From positions 4,030,001-4,094,000 of the forward strand of contig JAWZSP010000007.1 of assembly GCA_034401135.1 (NCBI GenBank): a stretch of DNA of 64,000 nt, read 5' to 3'. Origin of the DNA: Volutella citrinella. Its lineage: Eukaryota > Ascomycota > Sordariomycetes > Hypocreales > Nectriaceae. Below the pieces are notes generated by a model. It had not been told where the DNA came from. It searched no databases and was given only the letters and a program-made list of their open reading frames with translations. Positions 20,447 to 30,288 of the stretch are shown piece by piece (position 1 is the first letter of the stretch; each line of letters begins with the position of its first letter). The position numbers were made by a program, and so were the translations under genes.

Positions 20447-21823
20447 ATGCATCCTTTGCGCTTTCTTCTTCTCTCACTCTTTGCCACGGGCGGCCTGGCA
20501 AAGCCCAAGTCGTATTCGCGCGCCACCGCCGACAGCCCAGCTCTGGCTCTGACTCAACCATACTATCCCCCAGAGGCCGAGTGCTGGGAGTACAAAGTCC
20601 CTGTAACAATCACATCGGAAAACTTGGTTTTCAACTTCCCTGACTGGAAGGACAACTACGCGCTGCAAGACTTTCTCACAGCGGCCACTACTCGGGCCAA
20701 TGCTGGTTACCCCAGTCCGATCGTGGGAACCAAGAACGAGACGGCTACCTACACCATCGCGGCATCTTTTTGCACACCCAAGAATAAGGACAAGAAGAGA
20801 ACCATCTTGCTCGCTACTCATGGTATCGGACAGCCCCGGACGCACTGGAATTCTGCATACCAGCCAGATGATTACAATTTTGTCCAGCACGCCATCAAAA
20901 GCGGATATTCTGTCTGGTTCTATGACAGACTGGGCCAAGGAGAATCTGAAAAGTAAGTACAGTATTCACCCACAAGCCACTCCAATGATGTAGCATACTT
21001 ACCTGGTCTAGGGTCTCCGGTTTTACGAACCAGCTTCGCAATCACAAGGCTATCCTTGTCGAGCTCACTAAGATCGTGAAGTCTGGCAAGTATAATGGAG
21101 ACTTTGGCACCCCTGACCGTCTGGGAGTCATTGGATTTTCTTTCGGTTCATACATTACGCACTTCGCCGTCGCCGAGAACCCATCAATTGCGGACGCCGT
21201 CATCCTCACTGGCATCAACTATAACCTTACGGGGCTTAATCCCAACGGCTTGGTCAGATCCTTTGTTCCTCGCATTGCATCGCTTCAGAGTCCAAGACAG
21301 TTTGGCAATCTGGATCCTGGCTACCTTACCTGGGCAGATGAGCTTGTTCAGATCAACACGTGAGTATCTCGTTTCGCGATTAAATTGAAATGGGGAAGCC
21401 CGTGGAGCTGACGGTCTAAAACCCTCCCATTTAGTTACTTCAAGTACGGTTCCTATGACCTGCCCACCGCCTCCTACTGTGAAGAAAACAAGCAGCCATT
21501 TGGGATTGGCGAATTTCTCACACTGATTGATGGCAAATTTGACGCCAGCGGCTTCACAGGCGCAGTTCTGGTGAGCCGGGCTCCCTATGGCTTACAAGAA
21601 TGGCTATTAACCCAGACCTTAGGCGCTTACCGGCAAGAATGACTATATTATATGTGATGGAGAATGCGAGGGCCTCTTCCCAGACCCTGCGGAAACCATC
21701 TGGAAGAATGCCAAGTACACAACTCACTTGCACCCCAACGCGAGCCACAACATCAACTTCCACTACAACGCCACCGGTGCTTACGAAGTCATCACTAGCT
21801 TCTTGACCACTAATGGTCTCTGA
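20447..21823 (+). CDS. Secreted alpha/beta hydrolase
   Basis: Exons 20447..20952, 21012..21359, 21435..21570 and 21623..21823; 396 residues. Introns are 52-75 nt GT-AG with consistent phases. A signal peptide (MHPLRFLLLSLFATGGLA) is followed by an oxyanion-loop-like ATHGIGQPRTHWN, a YDRLGQGES motif at the end of exon 1, the nucleophile elbow GFSFGS in exon 2 and a C-terminal NASHNINF with the likely catalytic His. Several N-x-S/T sites fit an extracellular enzyme. An esterase or lipase-like role is likely; substrate unknown. A Zn2Cys6 regulator gene follows on the same strand. Confidence 0.88.
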
Positions 21824-22542
21824 GCCACTTGGATCCCGGGAGATGGCGATAATGGGGTGTGCTGCAGCTGGCAGAGGAGGTTGAGAGAAGGTCGGATGGT
21901 GCTAATTTACATTCTTACGCTCATTTCGAGAATTAGTTTAGTTTTTACACACGTGCTTAGATAGATGTCTGAATTTGAATTAGAGTCTCGCTGATATCAC
22001 TTTGCATCCATCGGTTGAACGAGAATCCAACTTTGCGTGGTGGAGGCTTTGGAGATTTTTGTAGCAAGCGTGTGCTCGTCTGCAGGAAATCATTGGAGGC
22101 GCCCGTCGGCCATATGCTGGCGACCCCGATCAGTGAAAGATAGTGCTGTTGCAATTGGGACAGCCACCTGCAGCTCGCATAATACCTGTCAGCACGAGTG
22201 ATACTCAGCCCCACGGCACCTGCCAATTAGTGCATAGCGTGCTGGGATCCCTTGTCGCCAACAAAGCAACAAGTTGTCGGTCTTGCCGACGGCGTGCCGC
22301 TTGACCGACATCAGCCCTGTAGGGCGGGTCCCTTCATGTCCATGACATCCAAGATTCTGCCTCCTCGGTTGGCATCAGCCACATTCACCATCTTTAGTAT
22401 CAACACCGTGTCCCAACATCGGCTGCCTTTGACATTCTCTCCAAACGATTGCAACTATCTTTCCTTCGCGGCTATTTTTATTTTTATTTTTCATCAGCCG
22501 ACTCCCTCTCACCTCCAGGCAGCTACTGAATCTGGAATTGAA
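21824..22542. other. Intergenic region between hydrolase and Zn2Cys6 gene
   Basis: The 3' flank of the hydrolase and the promoter of the regulator. A pyrimidine-rich run with TTTTTATTTTTATTTTTC near 22470-22490 sits just upstream of the regulator start. Nothing else is supported. Confidence 0.45.
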
Positions 22543-24301
22543 ATGGTGGGTGTTTCTGGACGCAGCAAGGCTTGCAACACCTGTCGCAGGCGACGGGTCA
22601 AGTGTGGTAAGTGCATCCATCTCCGTGGACCTGATTGTTGTTCCGCTGAAGCGATTTGATGGCTGAGCTGAGATGTGCCACAGACGAGACCAAACCCGTT
22701 TGTGTGCGCTGCACCAAAGGCGGTTTCGAATGTCTTGGCTATCAGCGAGCGCGTGTCTGGCACCACACCTCGACAGTGCCATTTCCTGTCACGGACACGC
22801 CAATCGAAGATGAAAATGCCGCGAGCATTTCACTTGGCCCAAGACAGGACAACATACCATCCCCTCCCCCGGAGCTCAGCCTGGTAGCGTTCCAAGGCGA
22901 ATTTTGCTTCTCTTTTATGTTCTCCAACTTCATATGGCGATCGTACGGCGTTTTATGGCTCGAGCCAGCTGCCCAAGGCAAGCTAGGCCCGCTTGCCCTC
23001 GATGCCACAACAGCGCTTGCACAGGCCAACTTTGGAAAGCTGAATCACAAGCCAGACATTGAGTTGAAAGGAGTAGTCAAGTATGGGCAGTCTTTGAAAA
23101 CGTTGGCAGCAGACCTCGGGCAGTGTTTGCTGTCAAACAAAGGGACACAAGACCTGCTCGTTCCGATATTGGTTCTGTTGATGCATGCGGTATGTCTGTC
23201 TCAAGGCTCTGACGAGGACCAATAGCTAATACGGGCAAGGCTTCGTACGCCGATCGTAAGGGAGCCATGCTTCACCTGAGGGGGATCGCTAGACTGCTAC
23301 GCACATGCGGACCTGAAGCCTTCCAGCAGCAGCCCTACCTCAATGCTTTTGAAGCAGCGAGAGCTACACTGGTGAGCCACTAGTGCATCTTGCCATGCTT
23401 CCAGTGTTGACGCAAATATCTCTAGCTCATGGCAGGATTAGTCGGAAAACAAAGACTGTTTTTCGACGACATTGCATGGAGAACCGTGCCATGGGCACTG
23501 AACCCAGCATCCAAGACTAGGCAGAGCGAAGTGCTGGATATCCTTGTTGTCATTCCAGGAATTCTTCAAGATCACGCAGCTGCCGAGAACGAAGGCACTC
23601 TAAATCCCGACCTCACCTTGAAACTGGCTGAAAGGGTTGAGGTGCTGCTAGTTGCCCTGTTCCAATGGCGTTGGCGTTGGCAAGCAGAGTCTGGCGACGA
23701 TGTTCAAGCTGATTACGAGACAACGCACTCCAATGGACCGGAAACAGCAGTCTCAGACTCGACAGGGCCTGTGAGGCGTCCGGGGCTCCTTCGGTTTCGC
23801 AGATTTGTACTGGCTACTGAGATTATGCTGTATAATGCGGCCCTGATGTGGCTACTTGCTCTGCTATGGAGAGTCAATCCTTTCGGCGCGGATCGCCGTA
23901 TTCAAGCTAGTGCGGACGCTTCTATTCCCGCAACGGTTCAGGCAAGATGCACTTCATTCGCGCCTCTTCGACGACCAGGCGCATCATTGAGTGTGCGAGA
24001 TCCAGCCATGGAGATTTGTCGCATATTTGAGTGGGTGAGCCGGCACCACAGCAGGAGCAAGGAGCCTTCATTCTTGTATTTGTTCCCGGTCGGCATGGCA
24101 ATGAGTGTAGGGGAACATGATGACAGAGACGGCAACTGGGCGCAAGTACTTTTGGAGAAGAGCCCAGTTACGGCTAACTATGCCAAAGGGAATAACCCGG
24201 CTGGCTTTGGCTTTTATCTCACCAAGCAGGCCTTGGACCCGAGTGTAGTACAGGCAACGCAGCAATTGTTTTCTGTACCGGATATGGTAGTTGTTGGTTA
24301 G
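22543..24301 (+). CDS. Zn2Cys6 fungal transcription factor, four exons
   Basis: Exons 22543..22606, 22684..23189, 23240..23371 and 23426..24301; 525 residues. Exon 1 encodes MVGVSGRSKACNTCRRRRVKC and exon 2 continues DETKPVCVRCTKGGFEC, so the first intron splits a perfect binuclear zinc cluster just after its third cysteine. The remainder is a DUF3468-type helical regulator domain with ADRKGAMLHLRGIARLL in exon 3 and RFRRFVLATEIMLYNAALMW in exon 4. Introns are 50-77 nt GT-AG. By family a nuclear DNA-binding regulator. It lies downstream of the secreted hydrolase; any regulatory link is a guess. Confidence 0.9.
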
Positions 24302-25834
24302 AGCGGCTTAATACACAAAGACTTGCAAAACGCTCGACTTGACTTGATCGGCGCTATGTCAAGCAGAAGTAATTGGGGATGGATTGAAAATAAAACACAC
24401 CAGTTAGTGGGCAGTCTAAACTTAACATAGAGGCAGAAATCAGAGAGCAGTGTATACCGATGCATCACGACTTATCACACGTATGGATGTAAATTGTTTC
24501 GCTGCTGATACTTGAATACATTCGTGATTACACCATCTCTAGTTACAAGACCTTTCTGTACTCAGTCGAATCCCTTGAAATCATCGCTGCTGGTGAAAGC
24601 GAAATAGTCAGGGGGGGAGAGACCGGTATGTGAAGCGCTACCGCTATGCTGACTTGGGTTCTCTCCTTGATGTCCAGAAGACTTGCTCTTTGATAAGTCA
24701 CTATAATGTTAGATTCTGAAATCTCTCTATAGGCAGTTTCTTGAGGTCGCGGGCTACTATACCGATTTCTTGTTTTCTTTCTCAGAACCATACCTGGTTT
24801 CCTTGCTCTTCTTTTTGTCGCGTGCATCGACGTTCTTCTTGCCTAGGCTTAAGTCAGAACCAAGTTCGAGTTAAATAGTGTCGTTGTCATACTTGAGGAT
24901 CCCATGATAGCTCAGGCCTGGGAGAAATAGCTTGTTGCTTTGTACTTCAAGTATGGCAATGCCTTGCCACAGCAAAATAACTCGATAGTTGGTCTAGTTT
25001 GACTCCGAAGAACTCGCTCGTTGTAATCCTTTAATTATGCCTCTATATATAATGAGCTACGAAGTTGCCACTGTCCTGGAATCCGGCTGCCTCCAAGGCC
25101 AAAGGTATTCAGCCCATGACCAACCGAAGGTGCAACGACACACGATTTTCTCAGTATCCAATGAAAGCTCCAGAATCGCTCCAAAGAGAGCACCGAGTCC
25201 TGTAAGAAACGGGATTTCAATTCCAAATACCCTGAGTCGGAGTCACTAGTAAGCAGCCCAGATTCAGCTTCATTATTGCCCTGCCTACGACAGGCCCGTT
25301 ATGAGCAACGGTTGGCGGATAGTGGTTTGGAACACGGTGGCGGCGATGGTTTGATGGCCTGTGCAGTAACGTTGTCTATGTACTAAGCTCTTTACTATTT
25401 GATTCTGCGAGGAGCCGAGGCACGTAAAATGCCCCAGCTTTTCCAACTGGCTCCACAGCCAATTGCAGCATGGAATCGGGATGACCTTTTGACACAGCCA
25501 CAGCTGAAACAGTGCTTGGCAGCGGGATGACAGTGCTAATTATTATCGACCATCAAAACCAGACCAGCCCAAATACAGTTAGATCCAGCGAGCTGTCCCA
25601 CGTAAGCCTCCTCGAACATCTATCTCGGCTGATGGGGTTGGATGCCTACAGGGCATACGAATTGGGTTGAGGATTTCGACAAAATAAATATGCTGAACAG
25701 TAATCCCTGCTCCAATGCTCCGAGCTAAATTCCGTTGGGATCGCGAGGGCCGCGCCTCCGGCCGAGTCAAGAGACGTCGTGGTGCACTCGGCCACGGCAC
25801 CAGCGCCCGAAGCTCTCTCTAGCAAGACTCGCGC

Positions 25835-26360
25835 TTAAGAACGGTTCATGTTGTCAGCATCCACAGTCACACCGGAGTTTTCTAGCTTACCCAAGGAGTC
25901 GGCTCGATGCACCGGAACGGATACCAGGAAGAGCGCACGCACCTTCTTCGAATGAACCGATACAATGTGGAGAAGCTTGGATCTTGCCGCATCAGAACTA
26001 GGAAAAACAACGCCCACCAAGGTTGGCGAGGTTTCCGATTCGACGAGATTGATAGGAAAGCAAGGCTGTGCGTTGATACTATAAGGCCTAACTTGTTCAA
26101 TGTCAGTGCTGGCTTGAATGGCCATATTTAGTGATTCCAACTGGAACAGATCAGACCCCGACAGACTTGCTAGAGTATTAGTAGATAGCCTCCCCTGGCG
26201 CAACTGTTATCCTTCCTACCTTAGTAGTTGTAGGGTAGCCAAACGTGGCCCCGTCCAGAGCATGCACATCTACCAGAGAGACCAGCCATAGGGGTGGTCT
26301 GACTCTAGTTGTGAATGGAACGGCAGGTCTTGGGATTGCAAAAAACACTCTGACAGCCAT
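25835..26360 (-). pseudogene. Broken gene fragment of unknown family
   Basis: Two protein-like open segments lie in tandem on the minus strand. The first (26360 to 26220) reads MAVRVFFAIPRPAVPFTTRV and continues to a FGYPTTTK end followed by a GTAGGA donor. The second (about 26167 to 25835) includes SLSGSDLFQLESLNM, a PTLVGVVFPSSDAARSKLLH stretch and ends VTVDADNMNRS. Between them is an intron-like 50-nt piece with a TACTAATAC branch-like site and a TAG, but no GT/AG pairing keeps both halves in frame. Codon usage and amphipathic texture look coding. I do not recognise the family; a decayed gene or an unrecognised splice form are both possible. Confidence 0.35.
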
Positions 26361-26598
26361 GGAAAGGTTTCTAACACATCTGGCATTCTCGTGTGGATGG
26401 GTCAGCTACTGCTGATACTATCTGTTCATGTCAAACGCCAACTCCTGGCACTTGGGATATCGACACAAGAAGTGTTCGAGCCAGTTATCAGCCACCTTGA
26501 TTTATTTCTCCTCACTCATCTCTCCCCCCTCATCTTATCATGCTTCCGTCAGCGAGCGTCAGGTACTGGGGATGGCTATGTGCACAGCTGCGCACACA

Positions 26599-26656
26599 GC
26601 GCTGTGGCTGGCGCGCTGTGGCTCGGGGTTGCGGGCAAGCCTGGGGCGCTGTGGCT
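26599..26656 (+). repeat. Three direct copies of GCGCTGTGGCT
   Basis: Exact 11-base copies begin at 26599, 26613 and 26646 in a GC-rich patch, spaced 14 and 33 bases apart. Confidence 0.65.
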
Positions 26657-27177
26657 GTATTAGGTGCCCAATGTGGCAATTTATAGGGTGCCCGTGCAAA
26701 TAGCCGTCCCCTCAAGTCCTCCAACATCCGGTGGAGGTTTTATCCTAATGGCGATGAGACCCATGCGACAGCATCTCATGGCTTCTCCCCGAAGCGAATG
26801 ACACCCTCACGGCCCCGCGGCAGCTAGGCCCGGCCACCTAAGTTAGGTGCGATTGTCGGATTCTCCTAACGCGGATGGGCGGGGATTGGCGGGGGGAACA
26901 AAGATAACTGGAAGAGGAGGGGAAATCCGCACGCGTTTGGAGCTGGCAGGACTACCAGACTGGGTAAGGCTTCACACCTTTCCCAATCAGGCAATTCTCC
27001 CCATCGTCATGTTCCCCAGCTTTTGCTATCCGGGCAAGCTCTCCCCCGTCATCATGATTCCTCCATCTTAAAACACGCTGTAGGCGACCTCTTGGGACGA
27101 TAGGTACTGCTTAAATCCGAGCACACATAGCCATCTCATTGTTTGCTAGCTCAATTCCCCAGTAACGCGCCGATACC

Positions 27178-28775
27178 ATGTCGATGTACCACGCCAAGCC
27201 GTCCGCCGATGGACACACCTACACCAAGACAAACGGCTTGGTCGCGGGCCTTGACACCTACGGCGTGATTGAGCCCGAGAGAAAGATCCGGAATGCCGAC
27301 AACGACAATGTCTGGGATGCCATTGTCATCGGCGCCGGTTACACCGGCCTCATTGCTGCTCGCGACCTCGTCAAGGCTGGTGAGTGCCCAGATTCACAAG
27401 GCCGAGAAAGGCTACTCCTGCTGACGCTTCTTCTCGCACAATAGGCAAAAAGACACTTCTCGTCGAGGCACGCGATCGCGTCGGCGGCCGGACCTGGAGC
27501 GCCGAGGTCGACGGCACCACGTACGAGATGGGCGGCACCTGGGTCTCACACGTCCACGGCCGTCTGTTCGCCGAGATGCAGCGCTACGGGCTCAAGGACG
27601 ACATCACAATGACTCGCACCGAGGGCGGCGGATGTGCCTACTTCACGCTCGACACCGGCACCGGCTCGAGGAAGCTGTCGCTCGAGCAGGCGGGCGAGAT
27701 GACGCAGCGGGCGTGGAGGATCTTTGTCGACATTGACGGCAACTCTGGGCGAGACATCTGCCCCCTGCCCTACTCGACCCTTGGAAATAGCCGTGTGAGC
27801 TTCAACGAGGTCAAAGAGGTGGACCAGATGTCGTGCCGGGACCGCATCGAGCAGATAAAGGACCAGCTCACCGCCGACGAGCTCGCCCTCATCGAGTCGC
27901 TTGTGCCCCATTGCGCCGGGGGGTCCGTCGAGAATGTCGGCTTCCTCGAGATGCTACGCGCCCAAGCGCTGCAGGGATTCAGCCCCGAGACGTTTGAAGA
28001 GGTCTGGACCCTGTACAAGATCCGCGAGGGCCAGTCGGCGCTCGCCCGCCGCATCTTTGACGACGCCGTCCGCCTGGGTCTCCAATACGCCTTCAAGACA
28101 CCCGTCAAGTCTATTGTTGACCGCCAGGGTGTTGTGTCCCTCACTACTCCGGCCGGAAAGATCTTCCGCGGAAGACGCGTTGTCAACACCATTCCTCTCG
28201 CCGTCCTGCCTACCATCAACTTTGACCCTCCGCTCTCGCCTCTGCGCCAGGAGGCCATCAAGGTCGGCCAGGTCAACTACCTCACGAAGGTGCACGCGGA
28301 GGTTGAGGGTGACCTGCGGGGCCTGCGGGGATGCACTTGGCCTGGAGACCTGCTCTACGTCTATGGCGACGGCTTCTGCGCCGGAGGCCAGTCCACTCGC
28401 ATCACCTCTTTTGCTGGCGATAACCGCGGAGTCCTGGACCCGCTCAAGGAGCCCGAGAAGCTCGAGACTGCTCTTCAGCGGTTCCATCCCATGAAGATCA
28501 AGAAGATCCTCTTCCACGACTGGATCGCCGACCCATACGCCATGGCCGGTCCCGCCTGGTACTCGGCTGGCTATCTCACCAAGTATCTCGCAGAGCTTCA
28601 GAGCCGCCACGGAAATGTGCTGATGGCAAATGCTGACTGGGCGTCTGGATGGCGAGCCTTCATCGAAGGCGCCATGGAGCAGGGGGCCCTCGCCGCCGAC
28701 ACGGTTATGAATGAGATTGGTGTCCTTGGAGCCAACCCTCCCCCTGGTGCCTACAAGCGGGACTCGCGGATTTGA
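27178..28775 (+). CDS. Flavin-containing amine oxidase, PTS1-like C-terminus
   Basis: Exons 27178..27379 and 27445..28775 with a 65-nt GTGAGT...TAG intron; 510 residues. The FAD Rossmann motif VIGAGYTGLIAARDL spans exon 1, and splicing adds the GGRTW signature (VEARDRVGGRTWSAEVDG). The MGGTWV, QALQGFSPETFEEVWTLYKI and C-terminal ADWASGWRAFIEGAMEQG blocks match the monoamine oxidase family. Expected reaction: oxidative deamination of a primary or secondary amine giving imine/aldehyde, ammonia and H2O2. The protein ends in Ser-Arg-Ile, which fits the loose peroxisomal PTS1 pattern. It opens a block of amine-metabolism genes (RidA-like, copper amine oxidase, SDR, permease). Confidence 0.92.
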
Positions 28776-29409
28776 GAGATGATAGGAACAGACTGTATCT
28801 TGACGCAATTGAGATGAGAGTTAGCTAGCCTTTTCGCCTCACGAGATTGTAAATCACCATTAGCAGTAAATTGAGTCTAGCATTGTCGCATTGATCAACC
28901 CGAGTCTGGAAAGAGTCATCTAGGTGTCCCTGTTTCCACTCCCATTGTGGCCTGGCCGTACTACTTGTCATGTTCTTCTCCCAAACACCCATATTCCTGA
29001 TACTGGTGACAAGTTGCTCGGCCGTGGAGCCATGATAACATGACGTCACATCCGAAGGGATCCTTGACAAGGGTGGGTCACTATGATGAAGCTGGGCTGT
29101 TGAGTGCATGCAAAGCAATTGACTAGGATGTATTGTATCGATAGAAGGGTGCGGGGGAGCTGTCATCACAAGACAAATCGCCGCCATCAGTCAACAAGGA
29201 GGGCCATGTGTGCCGATGCTAACAATTGCTGGGTTGGGAGTATTTCCACATTCGGCCAAAACTCCAACCCCATCAGATCCACCACAGACCCACCTTCGCC
29301 CTGTGGCTGACTCGAGATGCGACCCGACAGCCGCTAACACAAATGAGGAGTGCAACCCAGCGTCCCATCAGCTCGCTACTTGCCACCAAAACCCGCTCTT
29401 GCAGGAAGC
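28776..29409. other. Intergenic region between convergent amine oxidase and RidA-like genes
   Basis: 3' flanks of two convergent genes. A TGACGTCA-containing palindrome (CRE/bZIP-type) lies near 29040. No coding sequence is supported. Confidence 0.45.
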
Positions 29410-29814
29410 TCAGGCTAATATCGCCTCAGCCTGTAGTTCAGCCCGCATACCCGGCACCACGATTTCGGGCACAATAACGGTGCCCCAAGCCGGCGAGTGA
29501 TCTGGATACCGTTTGTTGAAGATGTTGAGCAGAGCTTCTTCGTCAGCCGCCCTGATCAGATACGCCGTAATCTTGTGGGCGCTGCCGACGCCTTTCTTGA
29601 CACCTGCGTTGCGGAGCGCAGCATCAAGGCAAACAAATATAGCCGTGAACTCTTCCTCGACAGAGCTTTTGATAAGCTCTCCTGTAGTGAGGTTTAATCC
29701 CACGTGTGTCGAAGTCGTAACGAGTTTCCCGGCTAGGGGGACTGTGGTTGTTGTAGCAAGGCCAGCGGAAAAGAGCATCTCGCCCACGGGCCCTGGCAGC
29801 CATTTCGATTCCAT
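29410..29814 (-). CDS. RidA/YjgF/YER057c/UK114-like protein
   Basis: Single-exon ORF of 134 residues from the ATG at 29814, the family's usual length. Features are the N-terminal PVGEMLFSAGLATTT opening, the central TSTHVGLNLTTGEL segment, the NAGVKKGVGSAHKITAYLI helix-strand unit and a C-terminal ELQAEAILA. Canonical RidA trimers hydrolyse reactive enamines/imines such as 2-aminoacrylate using an arginine in a PAR motif; here the aligned motif is PAW, so classical deaminase activity is doubtful. It sits between two amine oxidases that make imines, which suggests an imine-handling role. In-frame upstream sequence to 30069 is open but lies outside the family domain. Confidence 0.85.
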   Translation of the reverse strand: MESKWLPGPVGEMLFSAGLATTTTVPLAGKLVTTSTHVGLNLTTGELIKSSVEEEFTAIFVCLDAALRNAGVKKGVGSAHKITAYLIRAADEEALLNIFNKRYPDHSPAWGTVIVPEIVVPGMRAELQAEAILA

Positions 29815-30288
29815 TTCAGCGATTTGGGAACAATTGGTGGAAAGTTGCAATGACGTGGAGTTGATGAAGTGTGCTTCGAAGAGTTGATGGAAAAGCTGCG
29901 GTCGTGGTTTATGTAGGTCGTGTTGAGACGATTCACGTGAAAGCGCCCCAGGATAGAGGCAAGCAGACGATGGATGCTCCTGAGGGGACGGCGGCACCAA
30001 TATCGCGCTAGAATGCAGGCTAATATTTTGAAGCTGCGGACTACAGCACAAAGAAGCCATGCCCAACAAGGCTCTGTTATCAATTTTGCATCAAGTCGGA
30101 TATCAAGGGTCTCGGGAGTGGAGAAGCCTCATGGAAGAACAGTGTATGTTAGGCTGGGCATCAAATTCTAGACTAGACGGCACTGCTTCTGAAATGTAGA
30201 GTACAATTTATCCCTCCTCGGCTGCTAGACCTTTCCCCACCTTTCAAACCACAGCAAGTGTATGGTGGTCCATCGCCTCGCACTGCAA
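29815..30288. other. Intergenic region between the RidA-like and copper amine oxidase genes
   Basis: Both neighbours are on the minus strand, so this is the RidA-like promoter plus the 3' flank of the copper amine oxidase. Nothing further was recognised. Confidence 0.45.

Larger units (their letters stand above)
24302..27177. other. 2.9-kb gene-poor region
   Basis: Between the Zn2Cys6 gene and the amine oxidase gene. It contains an unrecognised, apparently broken coding segment on the minus strand (25835-26360) and a GC-rich direct-repeat patch (26599-26656). An AGATAA GATA-type site lies at 26902-26907. No other gene or RNA is supported. Confidence 0.5.

Noticed and set aside
26170..26219. 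Intron joining the two halves of the unknown fragment at 25835-26360
   Set aside because: Donor and branch site look right, but every available AG leaves the second half out of frame, so a working gene is not claimed.
29815..30069. N-terminal extension of the RidA-like protein
   Set aside because: Open in frame but low in complexity and outside the compact RidA domain; the ATG at 29814 gives the family's standard length.
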